From contig CM060731.1 in the NCBI GenBank assembly GCA_030704615.1, forward strand, positions 5,580,001 to 5,644,000: DNA of 64,000 nt, given 5' to 3'. This document shows positions 10,738 through 24,519 of the stretch, one piece after another. Within the stretch, counting starts at the first letter, position 1. Each line of letters starts with the position of its first letter. Under the pieces are notes generated by a model. It did not search any database and was not told the DNA's origin. It was given only the letters and a program-made list of their open reading frames with translations. This stretch comes from Takakia lepidozioides (Eukaryota; Streptophyta; Takakiopsida; Takakiales; Takakiaceae). A program made the position numbers and the translations under genes.

Positions 10738-13700
10738 ATGGCACCAAAGAGGAAGGTGAAAGGAGGGGAGAAAGGTTCGGCTACCATGACACCTCCTAGT
10801 GCGCGTTCCTCTCAAAGGTCCCCAGAGCCCCCCGCCCCGAACTCGTCGTCCTCGTCCCTGCAAACGGTAATCAGTTGCTCCTTATTACTTTCACTGTGCT
10901 TACATCTAGACGGTTTTATTTCCTCTCATGTTGTCACTGTCACTCGCCGATTTGCTTTGATTGAAACTTGGGTTTTTTTTTTTTTTTTGGGAAGGGGACT
11001 GAGGCCCTGCACGAACTTTATTTATAATTACATATTCTGGGTTTACATATTCTCTCTGTCTTTGTCGGTAAATTGTTTTTCATGACAATTTTGGAGTTTT
11101 TTTTTCTCTGAGTATAAATTTTCTTCGTTCTTTTATATTTGTGTCATAACAATCCAAACTAAAAGATACGGTTATGCGTATTCTGACAATAGGTACAGGA
11201 AAACTATAGGACCGAACAGTTTATTTTAAGTTGTAGCGTACGTTATTATATATTATTTTTATTTTACTGGGGAAGTGCTATTTTTTCCTTAAATATTGTT
11301 TTTCATCTTTTAGTGTTTGTTGATAAAATTGTTCTTTTGATGGAAACCTGAGCAACCGCTACGGGCCCCTGGGGAAAATAACTTAAACCCCCTTTCGCAT
11401 GAGCCCACTGAACCCCAGACCGAAACTACAGGGAATTGAACGCCGAACCGAGACTGATGGTTTCCTTCACACCTAATTGCTGAACTAGGCCGGAGAACTA
11501 TGCATATTTTGGGTACCAAGTAAAGTGTGGAGTATGGTTTTCCATCGAACTATCGCCTTAGAATGCAAGGTTATACGGACCTGCTGAGTCACCATAAGAT
11601 TAGATTAGTTAGTTAACAGGCGGATCAATTAGCAGCCGTATGAGCGGATGCTGGAGAATTTCAAGAATATATGATCGTTTGAGTTAATTGGATTCTATAC
11701 AGGAAGCTGAGCAGATGGAGCTGGAGTTCGAATTGCAAAATGCATTAGTGACCTACCCCCATTGGCGTCTTTCAGGTGCTTTTCAGTTCAACAGGCACAT
11801 TTGTCCGATAAGTTTCGAGTATTTTATGATAGATAAAAAGATAGAAGAAGAAGAAGGAAGACTGTGTCCGGAGCCGGCGAAGTAAGAAAAGAGTCGCTTC
11901 GCCTCCTTTCATGGGTGGGCTCTAAAATGTAACTTAACTACATACTGCCTGTGAGGGGAGATTAAGGGACAGAGCTCGTAGATTATGACTAATGGTGGAA
12001 TTGGATGGAGCAGGAATGCACCGACATTTCATCGTGTTTGGCCTCATGGATTATCTAGAGCGGAGGTTTGTTGTCTCACATTCCCTGACGGACATTGGGC
12101 CCGAGTCGCCTAATATCAAGTGTAATGGCAAGCCTGTACTGGTACTGGAGTTTCAGAGTATTTTCAAAATTTTAAGGTCTCTCAGATTATCTTTCTTGTT
12201 GATTGATGGTGACTGTGAACCACAATACAGTGTGTAAGGTTTTTGGACAAGTTTACGGATTTTTTTTGTTGCTAAGTCTATGGGGAGATGCTGCAGGATG
12301 AACCGACATTTTACTTCGGATGAAGTCCTTCAGCTCTTGGACCGCAGTTATAACCTCGACCATCTGGTAAATAAACGTTTCCCACATCCCACCCAGCCAT
12401 TTTTCAAGTACGGCAGTGAAAACAAAACTCCTCACAGAAATTGCAACAATTCCATTTGGTTCTGATTTTGGTCTTAGTTGCCAGCTTGTAGACGCAGTAC
12501 ATTATCAGATTCCTGAGGCTATTTAGCTATCTGATTTGTAGATTCCAAGCCATGAGGTTAGTCCAACCTCTTCCTCTCTGCTCCATCTCAATGGAGCATC
12601 TCAAATCTATCATTTGTTTTTGCTTTGGCAGATTTTTGCTTTTTTGCTTTTGAAAAAGGGAAAATGATACAAAGTTGACCTATGCAAGAACTCCTATGGA
12701 ACAGCTAATTGTCCTTTTTAACCAGCTTTCTTCTCTTGGTTGCCTTGATTCATGTGACCCCTTTGGTGTACTGCTACTCATTTGTCACCTCCTTATCATT
12801 CTACTCTAAAGCAGTACTTAGGGTATGGCAAGCCAAAGTTCGCAACGGCAACAATATCAGAACAATGACAACAGTCAGTTCTGCCATACATGATGTTCCA
12901 CAGGCCAACAGCTTGTTTATCACTCTATTATTCAAACCAAAAGGCAGATCCTGCCCCAGAATGTCCTCATGCTGTTCTCTGTTGTGGTTCACCTAAATGG
13001 CATCTAGCTGATGGAATCGATTTTGTCTCTTACATGCCAAGTTCACATTTGGCTGGCAGACTCTGGACCGGCTGGAAGTAGAGTTGCTCAATCAGCAAAG
13101 AGAGTTCAGTTTGCCTCGAGATATTTTTCTACCAACTGACAATGACTAAGTTGAGAAAGTTCTCATGAATTGGTACCCCAGGAGTAGTTTCATGGTGCAC
13201 AACAATTTTTAACACCAAGGTAAGATGAGGTGTGTCACTCGTATAAACGCTGTTCTGTTTCACAGTTTATTACACCTGGTGGCTGCAGATGTGTTTCAGA
13301 AATCTCTTCTTGGCTGTGCACAAAAGTTGAGGTTGTTAGAAGATAATTTGGCACAGTACTGGTGAGAACCACGTTTATTGAAATGTGGGTATATTTCTCA
13401 GTTTTCAGTGTTCTTTTTTTTCTCTGCTGTGACCATGACCACAATGTGTGATTAGCGGTATCTTATGCCAACTATCTGTTTTTGTTGCTGCAGAGTAGCT
13501 GCTTTCTTGGGAGCAGCCGTGATAGAGCCAGAAGATGTAGCTTCGACACATGGCTCTCTAGTATGTAGGAGGTGACCTGGCTTTATTTCTCAATGAGCTA
13601 GAAGGAAACGACTCCAGATTAAAGTTCATAGAACGTTAGGGTAGGATCAACCATTTTACACAAAATAACCCCACCTGGGCAGGCATTCATGGTATATTAT

Positions 13701-14929
13701 TTTATCCTCTATTTTCAGTGTATATGCACTTTTTCAACTAAGGCCAGTCATGGATGAAAGGAGTGGTCTAATGTCATTCGTTACAGACTCGCGCACTATT
13801 CTTGCTGAGTGACTCGTAGTTTGCATGGGAAGAGAAGAATAGGAGCGTGACGGCTGTGTGAACGTTCTCGTCAACGTCGCAGTTCTCGTCAACGTCGCAT
13901 CGTTTACTGTGGACCTTGGCAATGGAAGAGCGGTTCTTCTACAGAGCGGGGGGGTCCAGGAGCACAGCGAAGGGCGTTGAGGAGCGCTTGTTCTTTTGCT
14001 CGTTTCCCACAAACGGGGCCCAGTCATGCACAAGTAAAAGAATGTGTTTTCGCAGCCTGAGGACTCACAGGAGAACCTGCCATGGATCTGACCCACGATT
14101 CTTGGATATTCCCAAGAGCAAACCTGGCCCAAAGAGGTTAGGAGGCTTGACGTCAATTCAGCGTCAGCAGTTCAACCGCAGCTGTTCGTTGAAGTGGAAG
14201 ATTACACTGAGTGAGAAACGTTCTGTTGACAATCGCTTACAACAAGCAGAAGCAGATTGGGTGAGTTGTGATTTAAAGCTTTTGAATTTTTATCGAAGTA
14301 GGAGTGAATGGCTGTTGCATCCCTGCAGCATAGCATAGTGTTTCAGTTTGCAATGAAATTGAAATTTGTTCTGATTGATTTTTGTTCTTGGGAAACAAGG
14401 CTCGACGCTCTGGATCCACTACGTCCGAAGTCGGGCTCGACGAACGACACATCGACAAGGTAGAGTGGATCAATCAAAGAGTCCTCACCCTCAAGAAGAA
14501 ACCATGTAGCAATTATTCTGAGGATCAAAGGCTTTGTGGAAAAAGTTACGGAGAGAAGGGCACAACTCAAAGAAGAATATGGTGATCCCTCATGGCTGAT
14601 AGACGATGATACCATGGACAGTGAAGGACCTCGTGGAGAGGGGTATGATTCTGAATGTCGAAAGTGTCGAATATGAGAGCCTGGAGTCACCTACTGAGGA
14701 AGAGAGGAAAAACGATGATACAGTGGAGACAGTGAAGGACCTCGTGGAGAGGGGTATGATTCCGAATGTCGAAAGTATCGAAAAGGAGAGCCTGGAGTCA
14801 CCTACTGAGGAAGAGAGGAAAAGGAAGAGAGGAGAGAAACTAGAGGCGCATGATATGCAAGGGGAAAATATGGCAAAGGAAACTTCATGGGGCAAAAAGC
14901 ATCGCAGTCTAGCATGTAGTATACTTTGA
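10738..14929 (+). CDS. Unidentified multi-exon nuclear-type gene (partial model)
   Basis: A plausible first exon (10738-10866) starts MAPKRKVKGGEKG, a basic cluster like a nuclear localisation signal. A Pro/Ser-rich tail follows, and the exon ends in phase at a GT. Later pieces that look like exons are 11703-11775 (EAEQMELEFELQNALV), about 12297-12366 (MNRHFTSDEVLQLLDRSYN), about 13050-13147 (LDRLEVELLNQQREFSLPRD) and 14382-14585. The last piece (14606-14929) contains two 37-residue repeats of the form TVKDLVERGMIxNVES, then a basic stretch. The phases of my candidate exons do not all join, so either exons are missing or the locus is partly broken. I do not recognise the family. It is convergent with the glycosyltransferase gene. 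Confidence 0.4.
11360..11515 (-). repeat. tRNA-derived SINE-like head
   Basis: On the minus strand an A-box-like GGCCTAGTTCAGCAATTAGG (11491-11472) precedes a B-box-like GCGTTCAATTCCCTG (about 11444-11430) at tRNA-like spacing. The stems do not pair well enough for a working tRNA. The piece lies in an intron of the unidentified gene, if that model is right. Confidence 0.5.
14604..14826 (+). repeat. Two coding repeats of 111 bp
   Basis: The segment with CAGTGAAGGACCTCGTGG recurs 111 bp apart (14619 and 14730). The copies are about 90% alike and stay in frame, encoding two acidic 37-residue units ending SLESPTEEERK. A whole-codon period and conserved frame suggest a duplicated protein segment. 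Confidence 0.75.
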
Positions 14930-15481
14930 ATACTTTAGGGGGATTACACAGAAGCAACGGAGCTTCGGTCCCAGAGAATTTCAAGGCAAAGTGAAAGACA
15001 CCATCTTTTGGCGAGTATTATTAATAGAAAGTGACGAGGGAAGCAGTGTTCCCCAATGATACTCCAAATGTCACCTCAAGTGGATGCCGCGGGCTACCTA
15101 CATGTAAATTTGCTAAAGCGTGTTCTAATCACTGCATCTTCTCTTGAGCTTGTTGGGCTGAGCCTGGTGGACTTGGCAACATTCACAATACGTCCGAATT
15201 GGGACGAGTTTGGAATTTGGTATAATCTACCAAAGCTTTTCTTTGAAGGTGTGTGGGATCCACCACTAGTTATTTCTGGAGTGTGAAGTCGGCGTCGGTT
15301 TGCACTCGCTGCTTGTCAAACCTGCCCGGACTGTGTCCGCGATAATCTTGCATCTGTGCTCTCTCCCAGCTACCAGGATCCTCTTTCAGAATCTGTGAAG
15401 CCTGCCAACTGAGCCGCTCCCAATCTGGGATTACCCACAGATTCCTGTATGCTATGCCTGGTGAGCTTACCCAGTCCTCTG

Positions 15482-15530
15482 TGTGTGTGTGTTTGGTATG
15501 TGAGCGCGCGCGCGCACAAGAGAGAGAGAT
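15482..15530. repeat. TG / GC / GA compound microsatellite
   Basis: Runs of TGTGTGTG, GCGCGCGCGC and GAGAGAGA follow one another just beyond the stop codon of the minus-strand glycosyltransferase gene, that is, in its 3' UTR or the gap to the convergent gene. Confidence 0.9.
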
Positions 15531-15589
15531 CGTAGAACAGGGGGGATGCAAAGGGGGAGCAGTCCAAGTGGAGGAAAAGCAGGTATGGC

Positions 15590-18500
15590 TTAGAATTTGA
15601 TGCACTCCAGAGGCTCGCCAGTGATTTCATCAACCCTTACTATCATGGTTCTGTTGCAAGAAATGACATCTTGCCCGAGCTTGGCCCCCGCAGACTTGAG
15701 ACCTTTCATAGTGGTGGGCTGGTTGAAGAGATTGAGCACTGGCAGTTTTGACGCAGGTGGTAATTTCTTCTGCGGTAAAAGCAAGTGGAAATCCTCCTGC
15801 AACCATGCATTTCGTTTGAGAATGAAAATCCGTAAAGCAGCACCAGTGAGAACCGCAACCTCAGACTTTTGGACCCTTTCTTCAACTCGTAAGTACTCAT
15901 GACTTGCGTCCCCCGATCCTGGCAACAAAGTGAACCTCTTTCCCCAGCGCACTCACACAAGGATCTGTACAAAAGAGCTGCGTTTTGTGAAGAGGATCAC
16001 TTTCCTACTTACATCCTGAGCGGCACCACCCATGAAGGCTCCCTAAAGGCTCTCTGTTTCGTTCTCTATCCTCATTCCATAATGGGTGGAATTTCGGGAC
16101 TCCCTTCGGTCGGACAAGTGCTTAAAATCCATGGTATGAACTATTCTCGTGTATCATAGTTAGCATAGGAAACCGGAGGACAAGCCCGAGTTAGTTTTTT
16201 TCAAGTGGGAGCTGGTTAAAGAAAGAGACCTGCAGAAGCGGGACCTCAAAGTCCTCCTTCTTGTGTTTGACAATGTTGTCAGCTGCGTTAATGTGCGCGC
16301 CCGGTTCCATGTGGTTGGTAGAGAAGCTGGTTTGGTCGGGGAAGTTGGGGTACAGGGTGACATAGCCCCGTAGATACATCACATCTATCAAAAATTTCTT
16401 CCAGGATGCCTGCCAGTGCTCAATCAGAGGTAAGTCCATTGCTTTCACAACAGGTGAACTGACAAGCTAGATACTCTGCTTCTGAAAATCTATCTACTCT
16501 ATCACCTGTTCAACAAAAATGTGAAGAGATGATTTAACAGTCACTTCTCCTGCAGGAATCTATGATTTATCACAGATCTAAATTGCAAAACTTGTTACTG
16601 GAACGGATCACCTCCCTCTAAACAGACACATCACAGAGGCAACGAACAGCATAATCATAACAAAAGAATGCTGAATGCCACTGACCTGCCACCCATTTGT
16701 CCGCGAGCGAGGGATCTGTACAGGGTTAGCTTTGGCATCCTCAGTGTAACGCATGCCCATGTATTTGTAGAACTCACGCCACCGTTGCGGGAAGAAGAGG
16801 GCTCCCCAGCTGCAGGGCAGCTGATGTAGATATGGCGTATTGGGGTGCACCATTTTGAAGAAATCAGTTGCATTCCAACGGGGCCTTTCCTTCACAACTT
16901 CAATCACTCTGGGAGTGTACAGAGCTATGGCGTTAAGCTCTGGCAAGTGCACAGTGGGATCATAATGGTAGGCCAGTAATGCATACTTTAGCCACATGTA
17001 GTAGAAGGGAGACACCTCGATGTCATCTTCCAACAACAGCCCAAAGTCATCGTCTGATGCTGGGTACCTGCAATGTGCTGGTAATTAGTGTATGAGATTC
17101 AAAAGGGAGGATCAACTCGTCTACTACCAGCGCTGGAAAACATTAGACCTGGGGCAGCTCAATATTATGTGAACTCAAAAATTTGGAGAATGGAGTAGAT
17201 GGTATGGAGATTTCAAGGTAAACTTGGATTGTCACGCAGTGAAGGTATAGGTACAGGAGCTACACTGGAACTTTGCAATGCACAAGACACAGAGCAGGGA
17301 GACAGAGAGAGAATCCACCTACAAACTCCAAAGGCAAGTTTGAGCGAAATGTGGAGAAAGTGATGGTAATAAAAGTGCTCAAAAGAGAAAAGTACCAGCT
17401 CTCGCTGACCGCTCTTATGAGACCTCCCTGGATGATTCGTCGGCGTACTATCTTGGGGCCGTGTGGCCATTCGAATTCATTGATGACGCGGAGAGTTTCG
17501 GCATCAACCTTGCTGTCCATGTTGAAGGAGATGGCGATGACATCTCCCAAGTAGTGTGCATCCACCAGCGATTTTAACAGGCGGTGGAGAGATCCAGCCC
17601 GATTTTGGGTGATGATGTTGATAGAGATTCTCATCTTGTTCCAAACTGCTTCACCGAACGCCTAAAGTCAGTACAACGCACCACAGGCTTGGTCCATTTA
17701 TCTGGTGGCCAGTTTAAATGAATCTAGCCTTCGCAGATTACTGTACAACATTAGTCCCAACAATGTACTCACACTGAAAGATAACATGCTGAGAAGGGCA
17801 GAGGGAGGATTGTGAGAAGTGAGGAGAAGGGGTGGCCTTACCGCGCAAGGCAGCGGACTTGACATCCGACATCCAGAGGGCATATGGAATGGCTGATTGT
17901 GGAAGGTGCACTAGCGTGGCATTGCCAGGAGTCACGGCCAGGGTTAGCCCCTCGCGCACATTGGCAGCCAGATCATTCACTGTGATTACAAGGGCAGGAG
18001 AGTGAATCCGCATCAATCCGCGCATTGCCACAAATACTTCCTGAATGATGGAGGAGTCCACATTGCCTTTGGCCACAGACCCAACCTGGCAACGCAACAC
18101 AGTGTTCAAACTAAGACTTGCGGTATGTACATGTCCAGAGTCCCAGCCAGTTCAAAGATTTTCATCGAACTACCCCTTTCTTCCTTTCTTACCTCCAAAT
18201 CAAAGATCTTGAATCGGCGGTCGTGGCAGGAAGCAGCAATCCAGCCCAGAATAGCAGCAGCTTCCTCGCAAGGACAGTGTGTGCCCCCACTCACAACCAC
18301 AAACGCTTTCTTCCCAGGTGTGCTCCGAAATTTGAGAATGAGAGGGGCGAGGGCTTTGACCTCATCCAGCGAGTGGGCATAGAATAGAACATCGGATTGC
18401 TGGGGATACATGGTGGCCCACTGTGTCACATAGCCCCTTGACATTGTCCTCCACCATTGGTCATCACGAATCTGAAAGAGGAAAGGATGTCTTTGAATAG

Positions 18501-21109
18501 TCAGTCATTACTCTCAACTGTAACTTGCTTTACAATTATACAGCTGCCTGAGCGCTACGGACATTGACCCGGCCATCAACCCTTTTGGAGTTAGGAGAGA
18601 CGTAATTGTTATAATATCGGTGCATCTCCACCTTCACCCTGGTGCCAATCACGCAACCAGAAAGATACTGCAGGTGCCCATGACCCGATGTCCAGAGAAG
18701 GGTGTAGAACTTAAGGACAGAGGGAGGGCACCGAGCTACTACGAGAACAGCAGCCGTGGAGAGAAAGGGAATTGTACGAGTTCTTGGACTGGTTCCAAAT
18801 TTCCCACAATGTTCACACAACGCACATGTGAAAGAAACTGGGAGTGGCGGGTAGGGGCAAAGGGCATATTTGACCTGAACAATGTCTTTGTGAATGACGG
18901 TGGTCTCAGAGACATAAGCGAGTCGGTGCTCGCTATCGCCCCATGTGTCTTTGTCGTTGAGGTCTACTGGCAAGACAAACGAGGCTGCGTCCCGGTACTT
19001 TTGCAGCTGGTAACTACCCTCCGAGATATATCCACACACAGACACTCTCATCAGAAACTTTCAACCAGTGTATAACCGGAGAATGAAGAGCTTCTTAGAT
19101 CACAGAACCTTAGCACCTTAGAAGAGAAGCCATATTTGGTCGAAGAAAGAAAGTGAAAGTTTAAATTATGCGATGAGACAATTCCAGACCAATTCTCCCT
19201 CCTACCTTTCACAGTCCTTACGCACAGCAATTCGAGCTCACCTGAGATGGAGATCCTCTCCTGTGGCGAATGTGAAGGGAGTTTCAATGAACAGGGTTTT
19301 GACGAGGTGAGTGGGAAGAAACCAGGAACTTGACAAAAAGTCCACCTGCACTATTCGGTCCACCACTATATTGTATGCAGGATCTGGTATGTAGATTCCT
19401 GCCTCTTTGGATCCAAATTTACGATAGCTGGGAAAGCTGAAGTCCTTTTGCCTGAATGGGAGAATACGTCCAATGCTTCCTAATACAGAGTTGCGGTACT
19501 TGTCAGTGCCGGCCACATGAGTGAGAATTTGAAGCATGCGCCTCCCAGGTATCATGTCGTCATCCAGCATGTATACATAGTCGGCACCCTCTGCCTACAT
19601 ACTCAAAACAATCGTACATCGAAATGTTGTTAGTATGGAATACTTCCTGAAGATTCAAGAAGTAACGGTGAGCATTGAACTGGATCTTTGAAAATCTGCA
19701 AAACAGTTTTGCTACACATGTATGACAGGTACTACCCTCGCCCAATTCAGGTGTTGCAGGGCATCAAACAATCCACTGTCCAGATCTATGAAAAGCTATA
19801 CATGTCCATCGTGAGTAATGCAACAGATACCTGCAATGCCATCTGAAACCTTCCGTAATATTTGAAGTCGTAGACTGATCCAACAAAAGTAATCCGGGTA
19901 TCGTTGTACGCCTCAACAATTGCACGTAAATGATCCTCCTGTGCGCTCCCAAATGCAAGCACCCACACATTGTGGAAAGGCAGAGTCTGTTGGAGAAGTG
20001 CGTCCAGCTGGGCACACAAAGTTTTCCTTTGAAAATGGTTGAGGATTACTGTAACCTTTGCCTGATCGGACGTCGACGGCAAGTTCATCAGCTCATCGAG
20101 GGTCTCGCATCCCCGCCTGCGTTGTTGAAACACCATCACCTCTCTGCATGCAGTGTTGCAACGAACTGCATCAACATATGACGAAAGACAGTAGACAGGT
20201 GCAGTCTATATACATGTACATAGATATACCGAGAGATATACTTCATACGTGATTGTAGCAGGTAGAACCATGGGTCTTAGACAAATTGTTCCTTCAGCCG
20301 CTATATTGTGTTAACTTTAGTTCAGTGCAGGTTTTAAGCGGTAACCCAACCTGATCGTGGCTCATCGTTCCTCCCATGGAAACTGGCTTTGAGGTTCCCC
20401 TGTGCAACTAACAACCCAAGACAGTCCTGAGGACTAGACTCCAGGATACAGAGTGGTCAGAATCCTTCCTTAAATGAAACTGGATATGAGACCTTACCGC
20501 AACCAACCAAACTTGTGACCTCAGGAATTACTCCGCATGTGCACATGCACACACAGTTTGAAATAAAATGCAAGTGCTATTAGTAAGCAGAACCGGAGAG
20601 TTGCCCCTGCAATGCAGTGGTAATTGAGACCTGATCCCAGCTGTAGGTCTCCAGATAGAGTAAGAGGTGATGCTGACACACCTGTAGAGACTGGTCTTGA
20701 GGTCTATCATTCTGGTATCGTTGGATTTCTTCTGGTTGAAGTCTATCTCTTCCTTTTCACACAGAGCGCCCTTCGAGAGCACGAACACCGGCTGGACCGT
20801 ATGCTGAGATTGTGACATGAAAACTTTCCATTGCTTTGCGATTTGAGAGGCCCAGGACGTATCAGGTCCTGTCATTAGATCAATTGTGGGACTCATAAAG
20901 TACAGCAGAAATGTGGCATATAGTGCAAACGCAAACTGTAGGCAAGTCAGACCTGCAGCCAGGTGCATGTTCTTACTGCCCTTTCCTCGCGACCCTTTAA
21001 TTATATAATCCTTGAAGAATGCCTCCGCCTGGGAGTCACCACTCGATCTCATTGTGGCAGACATACTATCCCCAACTCTCGCTGCACCTGGAGACCGACC
21101 ACCCTTCAT
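15590..21109 (-). CDS. Family-2 type II membrane glycosyltransferase, 10 exons, 924 codons
   Basis: Exons (coding order): 21109-20682, 20143-19831, 19594-19242, 19013-18875, 18471-18193, 18085-17842, 17645-17396, 17067-16686, 16409-16230, 15796-15590. All junctions are GT-AG, phases agree throughout, and the sum is 2775 nt including TAA. The product has one membrane anchor (about residues 50-71) after a short basic tail, so it is a type II protein, probably Golgi. Two GT-A-like halves follow. The first starts at VTVILNHFQRK (about 173) with the metal-binding motif MLDDDMIPGRR (about 256). The second starts at MRISINIITQNRAGS (about 590) with LLLEDDIEVS (about 680). The arrangement and the PYLHQLPCSWGA and NPVQIPRSRTNGW blocks match the conserved plant 'glycosyltransferase family 2' single-copy protein. 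Its sugar donor and acceptor are not known to me. The start is the first ATG in frame after a GA-rich leader. Confidence 0.93.
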
Positions 21110-21375
21110 GAAAAACACTCAAAGATCTGCCCCACCTCTCCTCCCCCTGCACTGCTTCCACATCTCCTCCCTCCCCCGCCCCTCCCTCCCCTCCTCTCTC
21201 TCCTTCCTCTCTCTCTCCCCTCTCTTCTGTTTCATCAAAGATGTACCTTCAGGACTCCCAGATCTGTAAACAAGCCTCAGATCTGACCCCCCATCTCTTA
21301 ATTGGCCCTTCTCTTCTCTTCTCTTCTCTTCACTCTCCTCTACTCTCTTGTCTAGTCTCGTCTCCCTCTCTCTCG
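21110..21375 (-). promoter_or_regulatory. GA-rich leader/promoter of the glycosyltransferase gene
   Basis: On the coding (minus) strand this stretch is a long GA-rich tract (GGAGAGAGAGAGGAAGGAG and similar) directly upstream of the first ATG. Such purine tracts are common in plant 5' leaders and bind GAGA-type regulators. The function here is inferred from position and composition only. Confidence 0.45.
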
Positions 21376-24300
21376 CAGAATCAAGCAGCTGCTTTTGTCG
21401 GTGCTTCGCACGTACACTTCTTGTCTTTGCAAATCGCACGCGCAGCTGCCACCGGTTGCCTCGACCCCGAGCCTTAGCCTCGGAAAAACCCTAGCCAGAT
21501 CTTTCCACGCCGCTCTGGCGTTCAAATCCACAACCGCAAGCGTTCCACGAGTGTTTGCTCACGTTTGCGCTATGACACGTCGGAACGGGCATGTGGCTCC
21601 AACATTCATTGCTCCCGATGCTTTTATTTGGCCCCGATATTAAGTCCAGAATTTGTGTTGAAAGCCCACAGAATGAAGAAAAACTTTAAAAAATTAACAA
21701 TTGTATGATTTTAATGATCCGTGAATGTTGAGGGGAGGGGGCATGATTGGTACGTTGTGCGCTAAAGTAAGGGTCCCCAGGAATGGGGGGGTCGACCAGT
21801 ACCGCGACTTTATTTGTTTGGTCTACGCGCCGAGGAACCGTCGTGCGGTCGTCCGCGGCAACGACGTGTGAAGTCGTGGCCACGCGAGCACGTCTCTCGT
21901 CGCCCGTGCGGCACACCGCGCAGTCTGATAGCTGCCCCGGCAAGAACGGCCCGCGCTGACCAGCGTTAGGCAGCCCTGCGTTCTTGTCGCCTTGCCATGC
22001 GCGCTCTGTCGTCTCCTTCTCATCTGCGCTGGGGCTCAAGGATGCCTGCTGTCTGCAGTCCCATCGCAGCCCGGAGCACTAGAAAGTGACGGCTTGGGAG
22101 TGAATCAGGCAGCGCTGGAGAACTTATGCAGGGAATGTAGTGTGGTAGGAGTTTCTGATGTCGCAGAAAAATCTGAAGGAGCTGATTGAGTAGGAGAAGG
22201 GGGTGCTCATGCTCCAGTTCCTCACCCTCCCGTCAACCAAAATAGCTGCTTTTGCTTGTGTAGGTTGAGACGGTTCTGGGTCTGTAGGACTGGTGACCAT
22301 AGATCTATGTTTTAGTAACTGGCTTGTGCAGGTTGTTGTCACTCTCGAGTTGTCGGTCGAGTTTCCTAACTCCTTGCCGAGCTTTCTGTATTTGAATGGT
22401 CGCAGAAAGAATACAGTCAAACCTGGATAAATGTTACCTCTTTTTTCTGTTATATCATCCTAAATGTTATGGTTTTCTTACTCTGTAAAAATATACACTA
22501 AGAATGACAAGAAGAGTGTTATTTGTTATTTGTTATTGAATACCTACTCTCCTCTTTGTTAAGACCCCTCTGTAATTGTTACGTTCAATAAAATAATAAA
22601 AATAAAATAAATATGGTACTAGTATTCAAATTCAAATTCATTCTGGAAATGGGCATTTGAACTATTGAAATGGCCATGAGAACCCTAACCGCCGTCTGTT
22701 AGGGTTTGGGGGGCCTCCAAGGAACTTGAGAACCTCCTAGTAGGGTATTGCGAATGTTTACGGGAACAGAGAACAGTAGGTAACACTTCAGTGCTACTGA
22801 GATACTATGATCATACGTTTGAAGAAGAGAGGAAGCATTCGATGCTACCATTGTACATGTCGGCAATGTCTTGTTATGAGATGGATCGAGAATCCAACAA
22901 GAAGCTATGTTTGTAGATTAAATGTGAGGTTCCACATTGGTCTAGATTTTGCCGTGAGGCCAAAAGGTTGAATTGCAAGTGTTTGAATAGATTTAGAATC
23001 CTCCTTGTTTGGTTATGTAGTTGTAGATTTAAACTCGGTGAAGTATCAAATCTTGAGAGCAACGAGGAGGTCGACGTCAACACTGATGAGAGCAGCGATG
23101 AGATTGAGTTTGATAGTGGACATTACGGACATAGTGGATATAGAGACATTACGTCATATTTTCTGCCCTCTCTCTAGATGTTATCTTGCATCTGAAGGAC
23201 CTGTTTTAATAATGTTAAATTTCTAGTTATTATGTTATGAAATTTCAACCTGTTTTTACTGTTATTTGATATAACTGCCTAATTATAGAGTTCCTACTCT
23301 TGGAGCATAACAATTATCCAGGTTTGCCTGCACAGTGGGTGCGAGGGTTTAAGGTTTATACTGCCTAAGGAGATCCTGTTGGTTTTATTAAGTTTTTCCA
23401 CGTGCATTGCTGCCATATCGAATGTAAGGGTGGCCGGTACTGGGATAGACTGGGGGTCAGAGCGCGGTGGAAAGCTTGTGATTAATACTGAGATAGCTGT
23501 GCGTGTGGGTGTGAGAAAGAGAGAGCTCAATCGTAAACGTGAAAGTGCTAATGATGGAAGAAAATTCAGCACGCCCATCTGGGCTAACCAGTTGGGTGGC
23601 TCACATCAGAAAGCTTTGTGCCTCTTAAGTCGAGAGAAAACGCTCTCGGATTTTCCTGCAGGTACAACTAAGAAGGGGTTTCTTTTGAGGCTAAGAGCCT
23701 TGCCCTCTTTAGGAAGAGCGCATTGTAAGACCAATAAAGCCCCTCACGTTGTTTCGGGGTCATTTTGGAACTCCTAGTAGATAATTGCCCACTACCATGA
23801 CTGGACTGCAATTCCGAAAAATGTATACCTATCATCATGATCATGATCATCATGTTCTTGGTCTAGGAGGGAGGTCCTAGCTCAAAGCTCATGAGAAGTT
23901 TGTTTGAGTACCAAAGTAGAGTAACTCAGCGTAGTTCAGCCACATTACACAGTGCTACAATGGAAGTAGTTTAAGCAATGCTTATAAGTCCATCATAGCA
24001 TATCAGTATCTTTTGTGTAGACATTTCAGCTATCACTTCTCCCATGCGATAGGGCAGGGAGAGGGTGTGCACATCCTTGAATTTTGTTTTTGAAATATGC
24101 AAGGGTGGTGTCGGCAAGACAGCTCTATTAAAGGTCTACGTACAGAAGGGGCACTCGGTCATTTGAAGTAAAGAGGTACAAGAGCTGGTAGGAGCTGGTC
24201 GAAGGGCTATCGCCAGGCGCATAATCCTCTTTTCAAGTCATTCATGCTATCCTGTCTGGCAATTTGTGTACATATTTGCATTCTACCGTGAGGAGAGCGG

Positions 24301-24500
24301 ATTTTAATTGCAAACCTATGTGTCATGCAGACAAAGCTGTAATCTCCCCCATATATTAATATGAAGAAATAATCTTCTTGACAACATACATATACAATAA
24401 GGGAAAGAATTAATGATCATGCACATCAAGTGCTTGACAAAGTCGCGGTGGTCTGGATGATGCACGATATGCTTAGAATGGCCGGTGTGGTAGGGAAGCA
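21376..24500. other. Intergenic stretch, no gene recognised
   Basis: A GC-rich block (about 21780-22080) with several CGTCG/GTCGTC words may be a CpG-type promoter region, but no transcript can be defined. The rest is AT-rich. The largest plus frame (23379-23777, 132 codons) has no recognisable domain and no supporting splice sites. A small ATCATGATC palindromic repeat lies near 23835-23852. Confidence 0.45.
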
Positions 24501-24519
24501 CTCTTACAATTTCAACTGC

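Noticed and set aside
17645-17661. Alternative acceptor at 17661 for glycosyltransferase exon 7
   Set aside because: Using it creates an immediate stop in the required phase; the AG at 17646-17647 gives VWNKMRIS, matching the conserved family sequence.
21686-22039. 117-codon minus frame in the GC-rich block
   Set aside because: Arg/Thr/Ala-rich content is what random GC-rich DNA gives; overlapping frames on both strands look equally good.
23379-23777. 132-codon plus frame
   Set aside because: No domain, no exon signals, and composition like the surrounding intergenic sequence.
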